Origin: Latrodectus hesperus
Lineage: Eukaryota; Arthropoda; Arachnida; Araneae; Theridiidae
Reading direction: 5' to 3'
Assembly (NCBI GenBank): GCA_037975125.1
Contig: CM075853.1
Coordinates: 88,052,859 to 88,116,858, forward strand
Length of the DNA: 64,000 bases
In this document: positions 24,219 to 35,430 of the stretch, one piece after another
Layout of the letters: every line of letters begins with the position of its first letter
Numbering within the stretch: position 1 is the stretch's first letter
Notes under the pieces: model-generated
The model's input: only the letters and a program-made list of their open reading frames with translations
What the model was told of the DNA's origin: nothing
The model's database searches: none
Made by a program: the position numbers and the translations under genes

Positions 24219-24311
24219 TAATATTATCACTTCCGAGTTACTATATTACAAATGTTTCCAGGAAGAGTGATGAAACATTTGTGATACAGTAACTCGGAAG
24301 TGATAACATTA
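24219..24311. repeat. 39-bp inverted repeat with 15-base loop
   Basis: Arms 24219-24257 and 24273-24311 match at 36 of 39 positions, with core CACTTCCGAGTTACT facing AGTAACTCGGAAGTG. Of the three differences, the + strand transcript would have one G-U and two A-C; the minus transcript would have two G-U and one A-C. The arms are not simple sequence. The size suits a foldback element or a precursor RNA; nothing else supports either. Confidence 0.7.
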
Positions 24312-26330
24312 ATATCAAAGTGATTGCCGGCTGGCAGTTGTCTGAGGTGCCTGGTCCTAGAACCTCAACCCTCATTGGATATCTGGAATGAAACTTGGGA
24401 GCTATATCTTGTTCTGATTGGCATATCGAGTAGAGATTTTAAGTAAGCGGGGCTTATTGGAGTTTACATGAGAAAAAGTAGTTTTTTAAAGTAGAATAAT
24501 TAAGAAATTAAATATTAAATTTATATTTTTAGTCTTGAAATTTATTTATGTTATAACACATAAGCAATATTTACAAAAACATTAGTAACATTAAGCAATA
24601 TTTACAACATTAGGCACATTTAACAACATTATGCAGTATTTACAAAAACATAAAAGATACAGAAAAGTCCTTAACTCCACTGCTAAAAACAGTGAGAGTG
24701 ATAAAAGTTGCAAGGCAAAAACACTAAGACATGACTGTACAACATATAGAATCCTTTATTTTTATTTTTTATTTATTATTTTATTTTTTTGTTACTATAT
24801 ACAATTTATTTATTTGTATTTTTTTTTATTTTATGTATATATATATACATACATATTATTTATTTATTTTTCGTATTATATAATTTTAATTACATTAATA
24901 TCAGTACACAATTCTTAAACTTTTCTGTGTTGATTTAAAAATTTTAACTGTTATGGAAGTTGAAGTCCATAGAAATTTTATGAATGTTGAAAATATAGCC
25001 ATATTTTGGATGCTAAAAACAAATAGGCTTCCCCCAAAGTACTCTTCTCGTTAAATAAGAGATTGAGAAACAGCGAGTTGTGTTAAGTAATTCATTTATT
25101 CTTTGGAAATCCATGTGATATACGAATGAGATATCCGAAATTCCTGCATGCGAAGAATCCTAGCAGGGATCGGTTTGCTTCAAATACTTTTGTAACGAAG
25201 TTTCCCTACGAAACACAGACAACAATTCCTCGATTTAAAATAAAGGACAAAAAAATTTCGCCGAAGATTTTGAAATCATTTCCGTTATCCACCTACATCT
25301 GGGTTGAGCACATGTCCTCATTTCTCAGTCTCTTACCAGCAGATGTGTGGATCCTGTTGTTCTTCTTTCCATCGTCTGCTGTGAATTTCCGTAAGCTTAC
25401 AGATTTCCTCGCATAAGGATTTGGAAAAATTAAAATGCATGAGAAATTTTAGAAAAAAATCTTTTTTTTTTAATCCTGCTATTTTTGATTAGTAACAATG
25501 CAACCATAGTGTGCTCGTTTTTGTGAAATAAAAAATATTTTGAAGTCTTTTCATTTTTAACTTAGACAGAATTGCTAATAAACTGTGAAATTAATTTTTC
25601 TACTATTCAATGCACTCATAGCGCTTCAAGCATTTTCATCGTATAATTAATTATGCAGAATTTTCTTTTACTTCTTATTGAATGACGTGATCCTCATTGT
25701 TTCCATTTTTGGATGTTTTTTAATTTTAATTTTTTAATTGCAAATTATAGATCGCAAGGAATAATATATTGATTGTCATATTTTAAAAATACATTTTTGA
25801 AATTCATTTTTAAATAATATTATATAAGATATTCGGCAAATTTTAATAATTCGTTGTTTCAAACATTCATTTTTCTGAATTTTCTGCTGAGTTTTCACAC
25901 TCTCGCGCCATATCCATTCGTCATATCAGGCTTGGATCTGCTTTTAAGTGCGAGTTGCAGTCTAATTCGCTCTCTTGTGCAAAACATTGACAGACCAGTT
26001 TTATTTTCTAAACATTCATCTATATTAGATGAGAGCTTTAACAACTATTTTATAAGATGTACATAATTGTGTGTTTTGCGCACTTGTTTTAACGTGCTAA
26101 AGCGATTGTCAATCGTGGTAGAGTGAATTCTTACAAAAATGCATACATTTCTTATTATACACAGCAGAGTGAGTGTTTTGCTACCTCTAAATAATTTGTT
26201 CACGCGTAATTCTGTGTCATAAGTTGCCCTGTAATGATGGAACTTCCGCCATTTCTGCGGTTTTTAATTCGAAGAATTTTTTTTGAGCTCACATAATTTT
26301 TCTCCATTTGTGAAAAGTTATACTATTTAA
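24312..26330. other. Gene-free stretch
   Basis: Mostly AT-rich. An ORF of 96 codons (25126-25416) lies in a GC-richer part (25130-25400) but shows no recognisable domain, signal peptide or splice context. Confidence 0.4.
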
Positions 26331-26334
26331 AGCA

Positions 26335-26530
26335 TTGGTCAGTGAACTTCATGTCTACCGGCGATTTATTTATGTGCTGAAAGGCAGCCCGATTCCAAAC
26401 AAGAAGGTAAAGGAGGGGCTGAGAGGCGATGACCTCCATTCTTTGCCCCCGGCGCGCTTCAGCCTCGCGTCTCCCTCGCCAAGGGTTGCCACTGCCAAAT
26501 GGAAGCTTGGCGAAATATTTAGTTTCTTAT
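26335..26530. other. GC-rich island, possible regulatory DNA
   Basis: A compact island (GGGGCTGAGAGGCGATGACC, CCCCGGCGCGCTTCAGCC, CTCGCCAAGGGTTGCC) in AT-rich DNA. The one ORF through it has no family resemblance. Unique GC-rich islands with sharp edges are often conserved control elements, but conservation cannot be judged here. Confidence 0.25.
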
Positions 26531-26917
26531 TTTGTGAGTCTGCCAGTTTAACACGATTATTGTTTACACTGGCATCTTCAATAATTTTCCTATGAAGAAT
26601 AGGGTAAGTGTGTAAAATTTTGCTGATCTAAAAAGAATAGCACCAGAAGTACAATTTTTTTGCAATCAATTAGAAACTAAATACCAAATAAGTTGCTTGA
26701 TGGACTTTTTTTAGGTTCCTTTAAACCACACACATAAGGGTATCAAACTCAAAGACTATCTTGGGCTGAACATGCAAGGTTTAATTTTAAGTGGACCACA
26801 CACACACACAAATAAAATCAATAATTTAGGCGTAATAAAACTGCGGCCCAATCTTGTATTAAAATTCTTTACAAATTATTGCATATTATTGCATTTTAAC
26901 GCAAATGTACGCATATC

Positions 26918-27165
26918 AGTTGTTTTTACAGCTAAATACTGTTGATAATTTTTGATAAGACATCTTATTAATAATTTATATCGTCAGTTTTTTCGTTTAA
27001 CAAAAAATTGTTAGTTATTAAACAGTAAAACATTTAATCAACTTCTCGTAAGGTTTTGTGTTTATATTTTTTATAGTTGCTCTTACAACTAAATACGGTT
27101 GATTACTTTTACCAGGTCATCTTATTAAGTAATTTATACCGTCAGCTTTTCATTTTTAAATTATC
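26918..27165 (+). repeat. Imperfect tandem duplication, period about 157 bp
   Basis: TTACAGCTAAATACTGTTGA ... CATCTTATTAATAATTTATA ... CGTCAG at 26926 recurs as TTACAACTAAATACGGTTGA ... CATCTTATTAAGTAATTTAT ... CGTCAG at 27083. Identity is roughly 80 percent by eye over 75-85 bp, and the spacer is not conserved. It is an old local duplication. Confidence 0.65.
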
Positions 27166-28015
27166 ATTTTTTTCTTTTTGATAAAGTTGCTTAAAGAATT
27201 AAAATGTTTCTGACTTTGAGTTCAACATAAAAGATAAATGCATAAAAAAATTTTAGATAATGATGGAGGAAGAAGTTTTTGATGTGAAATAGAGAGGGGT
27301 GTTTTTTATATTCAAAGTATAGGTTTTTTTTTATTTTTTATGGAAAATTGAATAACTTCATGGTGCTTGAAGTTATAGAATGAAACTATCATAAATCCCC
27401 ACCTGCGTGATTATTCTCCTCAACATCGATAGAGAAACAATATCCAATGAATCTGACAACCGTGATGGAATCAGTCAGATAACGGTAGTCTGCTATTATT
27501 TTATTAAATTATGTTAATAAAGATTAATAATAGAATTAAGAAACGTAACTGAATACAATTAATTGGTAAACCTAGTATTAATAAAGGAATATTAATTGAA
27601 ACTTTTGACTATAATTATCAACATTTTTAAAAAGATACTGCAGTTCTAGAGATGTATTATTTTAGTTTTCTCTGATAAATTGAAAAAAATTATTCCATTA
27701 TTTTAACATCAACTGACAATGCGGTCACTACTGTTTTTGGACATTGGAGTAGTGAAGATAATTCGGTACGAATTACAACTACTAAATGTCAGTTTAACCT
27801 AAAATAATCAATACAGACTTCATCCGGAAGAGAAAATGGATCTTCTTTATTTCTATAAATCGGCCGACGCCTTGAATTTATCTGATTACTAATTTCTTGT
27901 AATATAGCCAAAGAAATTAACGCTGCCATTCTTCTCTATCCATGAATATCAACAGGAAAACACCTGTTGATAAGTCGCAACGACAAAAAGAACTTGCGCT
28001 TGCCGATCAGAAAGA
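27166..28015. other. Gene-free AT-rich stretch
   Basis: Nothing recognisable. Confidence 0.45.
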
Positions 28016-28150
28016 GCAAATTGCCAAATATTAATAATCGATTGCTGCTCCGCCTAACGGCCTATAGGGGAACTCCAAACAACTATCGCATCGACAGGGC
28101 GGAATACGCGTCCTGTGTTGACTTTGATCACAGTTAATCACATTCTTAAG
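28016..28150. other. GC-rich island, possible regulatory DNA
   Basis: It contains TAATAATCGATTGCTGC, CTAACGGCCTATAGGGG, GACAGGGCGGAATACGCG and a TTGACTTTGATCACAG stretch in AT-rich surroundings. TAAT/ATCGAT words suit homeodomain-type sites. No ORF. Regulatory use is inferred. Confidence 0.22.
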
Positions 28151-31100
28151 CCGTTCTTGAGTATCCTGCTGGTATTTGAGAAAAGAAAAGTTTAAATTTT
28201 GCATCTTTGGTTCCTAGAAAATATGTTTGTTAAAGTTTGGTCAAATAAATCTGCCGCAATATAAAAATTTTCAATAAAAATGTTTAATATCTCTTCTAAA
28301 AGATTCTTCCTACAAACTATTCAAAACGTATGTTTTTTATTATCATTTATAGATAAAAGAAATTGCGATGTACAAAACCATATTCATAAATAAATGACAG
28401 TGTCAGATTAAAATATTTTAAAACAAATTCTGTTGCTGCTAAGAGAATAATAAGTAAAAATTAATTTTAGATACCTCACGAATTATTTGAAAGCTTGCAT
28501 TTCGGATTTTGATATTAACAGTTTTGACCAATTTCAGGTGTTTCCAAATTATGAACAAAACAATTTTCGTTTTGATTTTTTAGAAGCACTGCTATTGCTT
28601 TTACTTCTTTAGGAATCTTCTGATGTAATATTTTAAAAATAATTTCTTAACAAATATTTTTGTCTTTCAAAATTATATTCAACTATATGTGATTAAAAAT
28701 TATTGAGATTCTGATGCTGAATCGAAATTTTTATTTGTGAGTATTTGGAAATTATATAATTTCCTGCAAATAAAACCATCACTGCAAAAACAGCGAGTTT
28801 TCATTTCCTCACAGACTTTTCGTTGTTTTAAGAAACGGCGAATATTCAGAATTCTGACACACACAAATTTTCTTTTCATAAGACAAGGAATCAACTTGAA
28901 ATGCTGAAGGGAAATCTTACCAAACGAATATCAATAAAGTGAAGGTAGTTTTACAACTTCTTTTTTTAATTTGGCTAACTTTAATAACACATCGTAGAAT
29001 TATTTTGGCATATAATTTTTGATTTACAAACTGATATCGATGGCCAGCAACATAATGTTTGGATAACTTTAATAACACCGCAAAATTACCTCAGGCGCAT
29101 CATTTTTGTTAGAGTTGCCAAAAGAGATCTTAAACTTCTGTTTGAATGGATTGTAAAAGTTATTTTTAATTTTATCGTTGTGTGCTTCACACAATTCTAA
29201 AATGTCTGTCATAAGGAAAAACCCAAAGGAATTCTTATCTATTTTACATGTAGAATTCCTTATTTTTCGGATGGAAAAGGAAGGTCATTCTATCGAAATT
29301 GACATTTAGTTATGATGAAATGATAGATTGTATTTTTTCTGTTCAAAGACCAGCAATAATTTTCAATTAAATAAATCTAAACAAAAAGAGAATGTTTTTT
29401 TTTATTTAAATTTAGTTTTGCAATCATTCGTGGAAGCACTTGGTTAAATCACTTAAAACTTTGCGTTGCTTAGAAAACAGTCTGAGATCCAATCGGTGCA
29501 TTCTTTGAGAGGCTAATTTAAAAGAAAGGAAAGAAGAAAAGCATTTCCATAAACGTAAATAAGTCTCGCATTCCAGTGGAAATATTGCCCTGGCAATTAC
29601 TAGAACACGATTTATGCGTGAGAAAGTATGATGAGAATAAAGCGGAACGCATGTATGCTCCGCTGCTCGCCACTGATTGGGTCGTTTGATTTGGCACTGA
29701 AACAAAAGAGTTCTTTTCAAATAAAGTGTCACAGAAAGACAATTAAGTCAGGCTGAATCTTTAAAGTTATTTATTAAGCATTTAAACCCAAGGTCTTTTA
29801 CCAGGGTGGATTCACTCGCTATTTTCTGAGATATCTGCCCATTGGGCTTGAGTGACGGCATCCGGTTCGATTCGGGTGCTCCGCGATCCGTGGCCGTGTG
29901 AGGGCGCTGCTGTTTGTTGAGAATTCCGCAATAAGAACTAATTAATCGCACAGTAGAATTTGTAAGTTGATTTCATTCTGTTCGTTCCAGTGTGGAATAT
30001 ATAATGTGTACATTACGTTTACGTAACGTATTTAATACTGACGACGAAATGAGATTTAAGATGAAATATCTTTCTCAAAGAGAAAGTTCTAAATCATGTT
30101 CTCGCATTTTGAAATTAAGAAAAAATAAATGAAAGCTATTATCTCAAATATGTGGTAAGAAAACTTTTTGAGGAAAGTAAAGGAATAAATTGCATTCATG
30201 AATTTATTTACCGAAATTTGATATTTTTTATTACATTATGAATCGAAAGAGAAATTTTTCCCTTAAATTTTTAGGTGAAAAGCAAACAGATATTGAGCCG
30301 TTTTTAGTTTAAATATGTGTAATTGATAGTTTTTTACTCTCCATCAAAAAGTTGCTAACAATTATTTACAAATTCATTTATTATTGAAAATATGTAAATT
30401 TTAGCATTTTTTCTCAAGGATGTTAATACTGAAACACATGAACATTCAATTTTTAAATAAATTAGGACTGATAATCACTTTTATAATTATTATATTTTCT
30501 TAAAGCAGATTTTGATGAATAACATTTGTTAATTTTTTTAAAAAAAATGAAGCTATTAATTTTATACTGCCTTAAAAAAATTTCTCACTCAAAATGTAAA
30601 ATAGTGAGTGTAATACCTTATATTTTGTAAACGTCAGTAAGCTATTATTTGCGTCTACAAAGTGTTAGGGACACACTTGCTAAAAACTGTATCCTTAATA
30701 ATGTAAGAGTGGAGTACAAGAGGGTTGGGACACACCCTTCTCTACTGAAAAGGGGCCACGGTGGGTGCGGCCACGTGCCGCTTAGCCTTGGACTTGATAG
30801 CTCACCCTGTTTTTCAGGAACTACTCTAGGATTTAGTTGCGCTTTGCAATCTAACGAGATGCGCAATCTAAAGATTAAATCGAACACTGTTTTTATATTT
30901 ACGTAGAATACTAAAACATTTGTCTGCAAAAAGCATGCAAGTATAGAATATTTGCTTTTACTCTTTTTCTGGAATTTGGAATTACTGAAAACATTGTTTT
31001 TAATTATTGTGCAATACATTTTGTAGCTATAATCTTTCTCAAAGGATTTAAAAAAAAACAAGTGCAAAACACTTAGATAAGCAAGTAATTTGGTGCAAAT

Positions 31101-33240
31101 TGACACCGAATCGTTTTCTATTATTCTATTAATCGATTCATATGGTAACTGCCTTTTATTTCATATATATGCACTTATGTAAGACTTAAACATACGATAT
31201 TGCTTTCAAAATTGAACACGTTGAAAAAGGAACAGAAGAAAAGGCAAAGGGAGAAAAAGACGAGAGAGACATTATGGTTACTTCAAATCGGCATGCACGA
31301 TTTAAATTTTGATTTTTTTTTAATCAGCATTAAATTTTATTCATTTAAAAACTCTACAAGTTGTTAAAAATAAAGAACGTACAAATATTCTCTGTAATTT
31401 TAAGGATTTATGCTTCTATCAGTACTTTTTTTATGCTTGGATTTCATTCATAAAATGGTCTACAACATCCAAAAAATTATCTGATCTTGAATACCGATTG
31501 ATTACAAGCAACATTTGTTTTCTATTAGACACCCAAATTACAACAGAGACTACAGAAAGCTGAGTCCTTGCTCTCACTCTTAAGAGTCAGAAAAATATGA
31601 CTCTAAGCAAACCATTTGAAACACTAATATGAACTATTTAAATTCAATCAAATACCGAAGACAATTAACTTATATGCTCTTACACTTCTTTTAAATAAAA
31701 GAAAATGTTTAACATAAAAAGTGTAGAATTCTTAATAAAGATTATTTACATTTGTAAATGAAAGTTGAAAGAGGACTTACATTTTTAAAATTAGTTCTTT
31801 CAGTCGTTAATAGCATAAACTAAAACTAATTCCGTTTTTAATTTAAAAATAATTTATATTTTTTTATTATATTATTTCTTGCTACACTTAAAAAATGTCA
31901 TTTCTGTAAACAACTTGCTTAATTATATTATTTTCTAACAGTGCGAGCATGAAATATTATTTTAATAACTGATCCAATGAGCAACAAGATTGTATTTACA
32001 TGATTTTGATAGACTCAAGTTTTTCTTAAAAGTTGTGTCTTCTCGATTTCTTGATTTACATTCGGAATTTCTTCGACACGTAAACACTGAAATATTTAAT
32101 TTACTTTAAATGTTAGAAAACAATTTTGTAACAATTATGAAGCGAAAAAAATTTTAACTTCCAATATGTTCTAAATTAACCCTGTCGACAACGAGAATTA
32201 TTAATCAAGTAAAAATGCATTTGAATGCGACATTTTATGTCGGTCAGAAAATTTTTATAAGAATTTTTCAATAGTTGAAAAATCCTATTCAAATTTCAAA
32301 TTAAAAATAAAATGGCTCATTTTACAATTTAGTAACATTGAAAACACAGATACATTGGTATAAATTTATGAAAATACTTTTTTTTTCTTTAGTAAAAGAA
32401 ATTCTGTAGCTATGATTACTTGAAGCGCATTATTTCGCAACAGATATAAAGTTTAACAAAAGCAGCTGCATCTTCTATGCATTGAATATTTCCTAAAATT
32501 CCTGGAAACAAGATGCCTCTGTGGTGAGAAAAGTGGCAGAATAAAATATCCAAACAATGGTCCCATTTAACATGATTGCGTGACAAGGAGAACGCAATCA
32601 TCTTCACCGGGAAAGACAACGAATAAGAAATAAAAATAAACAAATTCCTCCGCCAAGCGGGCAGCATTATTTCATTTTCTCGCCAATCTAATTACCTTGA
32701 CCTTGGATGCGAGTTCCAGGTGCGACGATGCCTTTCAGCTCCACAGAATAAAAAAGAGAAATGAAAAAAAATTGCCTAAAAATGTTTCTCGGCTACCGTG
32801 TGACGCTCCGCCGAACGCCAAGAATGCCCCCTCACCCCTGCGCAATGCCCCCAACGGAGAAAACAACCTCCCCGTGCTGCTGCCTGTAATTGCAGGGTTG
32901 ACAGTGTCTGAAGATGGTTGGCGAAAGCACTCCGGGGAATAATAGTCATCATTATGACAACGGCTGTTTATTCCTCTCGCATTGAAGCCTCAGAAGAGCT
33001 TTGCTTGTTTTTTAGAGAAGCTTGTGTACAAATTGTGTCTTAAAATTGGCTTGGGTTTGTACAAACTGGATTTTTGCTTCGGATTGAATACGAAAAGTTG
33101 AAAGGGATTTTTCCAGCTTTGAATGGCTGTGTACTTTTTCAATACAGTTCTTTTCAGAAGACTATTCTAATTTATTTTCAGAAATCTGATTTATTTTTTA
33201 AATCTGATTTGTTTTATTTTTTCAAATAAAACATTTTAAA
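28151..33240. other. Gene-free region with small GC-rich islands
   Basis: About 5 kb without a recognisable gene. GC-richer islands occur at 29780-29960, 30700-30860 (CCACGGTGGGTGCGGCCACG) and 32690-32945. Chance ORFs cross them on both strands without domains. A short palindrome with 10-bp arms (AAGGAATTCT/AGAATTCCTT) lies at about 29227-29262. Confidence 0.4.
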
Positions 33241-33400
33241 CAAAATACATGAATAGGTAGTTACTAGAGATGGTTATTTATTGTGTACATACTAGAGATG
33301 GTTATTTATTGTGTAGAAATTCACTAACGTAAATTTTCCTTTTTCTGAGCTATTTACAGGTTATTGCTTTAATATTTTAAGTTTGAAGAGAGAGAGAGAA
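33241..33400 (+). repeat. Local direct repeats beside a SINE
   Basis: ACTAGAGATGGTTATTTATT is present twice in tandem (33263 and 33289). A related stretch, TAGAGATTATTATTTATTGT plus the following 80 bp, recurs at 33888-33990 on the far side of the SINE. The pattern indicates small local duplications. Confidence 0.65.
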
Positions 33401-33579
33401 AAGAGAATATTCAAGGAATGAGATAGAATTTATTCTTTTAATTTCAATTATTAATTCTAAAAATTTCTAATCTATTTCACTGTATCACTTTCTAATCTAT
33501 TTCTTTTCAAGAATTTATTATGTTCTATTTTCTGAAATCTGTGCCTTATTTCCTTTATAATAATTTTAACAAAATATGT

Positions 33580-33862
33580 GCCGCCCAACTTGTCTAGTGG
33601 TCAGCGTGTTTGACTGCGGATAAGGAGGTCCTGGATTGGAATCCCGGTTCGGGCATGGATGTACTTTCTCTCTCTATCTATCCTGTCTTTGTCCTTTCCT
33701 TGTATGAATGAGGTGTGAATGGTTGCCTACCCTATAAACGGGTCCCTATGGCATGTGTGTACTGAGGAAGTCGGGCTCCACACCAAAATAGGGCTCAGTT
33801 GGAAAAGTGGAGCACCGCACCCCATATTGCCAGCCTTGCTGGCACACGAGAATGAATGAATG
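33580..33862 (+). repeat. tRNA-derived SINE (family C), perfect target duplication
   Basis: The head GCCGCCCAACTTGTCTAGTG holds box A; box B is worn (GGATTGGAATCCCGG). Features: a TTTCTCTCTCTATC stretch, a body with CCTATAAACGGGTCCCTATG, a 3' end GTGGAGCACCGCACCCC...CAGCC and a (GAAT)n tail. The 12-bp repeat AACAAAATATGT at 33568-33579 and 33863-33874 marks the insertion exactly. The inverse copy at 43615 is the same family. Confidence 0.9.
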
Positions 33863-34854
33863 AACAAAATATGTTCCTATTTAACTTCTAGAGATTATTA
33901 TTTATTGTGTAGAAATTCTTCTAATATAAGTTTTCATTTTTGGAAAATACCTGGAGAGATTTTTATTTTGATAATTTAAATTTGAAGAAAATTTGGGTAT
34001 TTGCTGAGTAAAAGAAAAAATTAAATATAGCAACAAAAATTAATAGCGATTTTACAATGTCATCTAAAGATATTTCAGTACTAAAATGACAAAATTGTGT
34101 ACCTAAAAAAGAATTTTTATTACGCTCATTTTTAAATTTGGTTGTTAAGGACATTATGCATGTTTCGATAGTAAAAATCGTAAGAGCGCGCGCTGACTTT
34201 TAAAAACGTTGTAACAAAATTCTTAACAGAAAACGCCGTCATTATTTATCGTAAATTAAAAAAATATTTTTAACAATGTATGCTCAATAATACTGTAGAT
34301 TCTTCAGGATATTCCACTTTGATGTCGGAATTTAAAGCAATGTAATATTCTAACCATTTAGTAATGTGGAACTGTTTAACTACATAGGTTTTATTAAATT
34401 CTATTTTCTAGCGCAACACATGTGACATATAAAAAAACATTAAATATAATATCAATAAACATAGCTTCACATCAATAACATAATTCTCTCTTTACAGTAA
34501 AGACCTTTAAGTTTTTTATGTTAATTTTGATGACCTTCACCAGACCGATTTGGCTCTTCTTCTTAGCTGCTTATTTAAAATCTGTACCAGAGGGGGAAAA
34601 AATCATCTATCGAGCACCAGCTATATTTCGATCTTTACATATAGGTTTCAAATTTTAATTTATTTGCAATTAAATTTATAAATTGAAGTCCTTTTTATTG
34701 GCGCGCAAGCTTGAATTAATTCCTCCTCTCACAATTAAGGAGATCCACTTTCTGCGCGTGTACCACTTACCATTGATTAAATGCGAGCGTTTGAAATAAA
34801 ATTAAAATGTCTAATTTAAAAGTGTTGTGGGGAAGTGAACGATTGAATTTGCTC

Positions 34855-35000
34855 CAAGTGCTGAAATGAACAGGCCTCTCCTGAGCATATTCTTCAATGC
34901 CTTGCTCTCTCCGGGGGACATCTGATGGAGAATCCACTTAAGGTACTGGACTTTTTAAAGGTGTACGCGCTCATGGACCTAGTCTAGTACTGCTGACCTC
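34855..35000 (+). mobile_element. LINE 3' end fragment, copy 1
   Basis: CCTCTCCTGAGCATATTCTT ... GGACCTAGTCTAGTA ... GAGGGCATCCAACAACAACA parallels the last part of the LINE fragment ending near 35430 (CTTCTCCTGAGCATCTTTTG ... GGATCTAGTCTGACT ... GAGGGTAAGCAACAACAACA). It is a worn copy of the same 3' end, including the terminal AACAAC tail. Confidence 0.6.
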
Positions 35001-35039
35001 GAGGGCATCCAACAACAACAACACGATTGATGTTAAGGT

Positions 35040-35430
35040 CTACCCGCGTGTGTGTTTCCATGCAACACCCCATCAACACAGGGCTTATTGATTTTCAAAA
35101 TTAGCCACCGTACGATTATAATAATTGGTACAAGGGATCAAAACCGGGTTTGTCCCTTGACCTCCCGTGTGACAGACGTACCCGGACTGTTCTCTCAAGA
35201 CTTGCTAGCGGTCATATTAAGTGCCTCACTTTCAACGAGGGCAGGAAAACTTTCGTCACCTGCACCAAGTGCCAAAATCTTCAGGCTTCTCCTGAGCATC
35301 TTTTGGATTGCATGGGTCTCTCTAGGGAGGATCTCTTTAGCAATCCTCTTTTAGTCTTCGACTTCCTTACAGTCAACGAACTCGTGGATCTAGTCTGACT
35401 CCGTCAGACATGGAGGGTAAGCAACAACAA
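35040..35430 (+). pseudogene. Jockey-like LINE ORF2 C-terminus and 3' end
   Basis: The frame 35150-35398 reads LDLPCDRRTRTVLSRLASGH ... CTKCQ..QASPEHLLDC ... LVFDFLTVNELVDLV and stops. This is the C-terminal part after RNase H in jockey-clade non-LTR retrotransposons: an R-L-x-S-G-H stretch, then a CxxC...HxxxC zinc-like motif, then a short tail and the 3' UTR. The reverse transcriptase part is absent, so this is a 5'-truncated insertion ending in an AACAAC tail. It sits about 35 bp after a second copy of the same 3' end. Confidence 0.75.

Noticed and set aside
35052..35354. 100-codon ORF overlapping the LINE 3' end
   Set aside because: The frame +2 to it contains the recognisable RLASGH and Cys-His motif; this one is an overlapping shadow.
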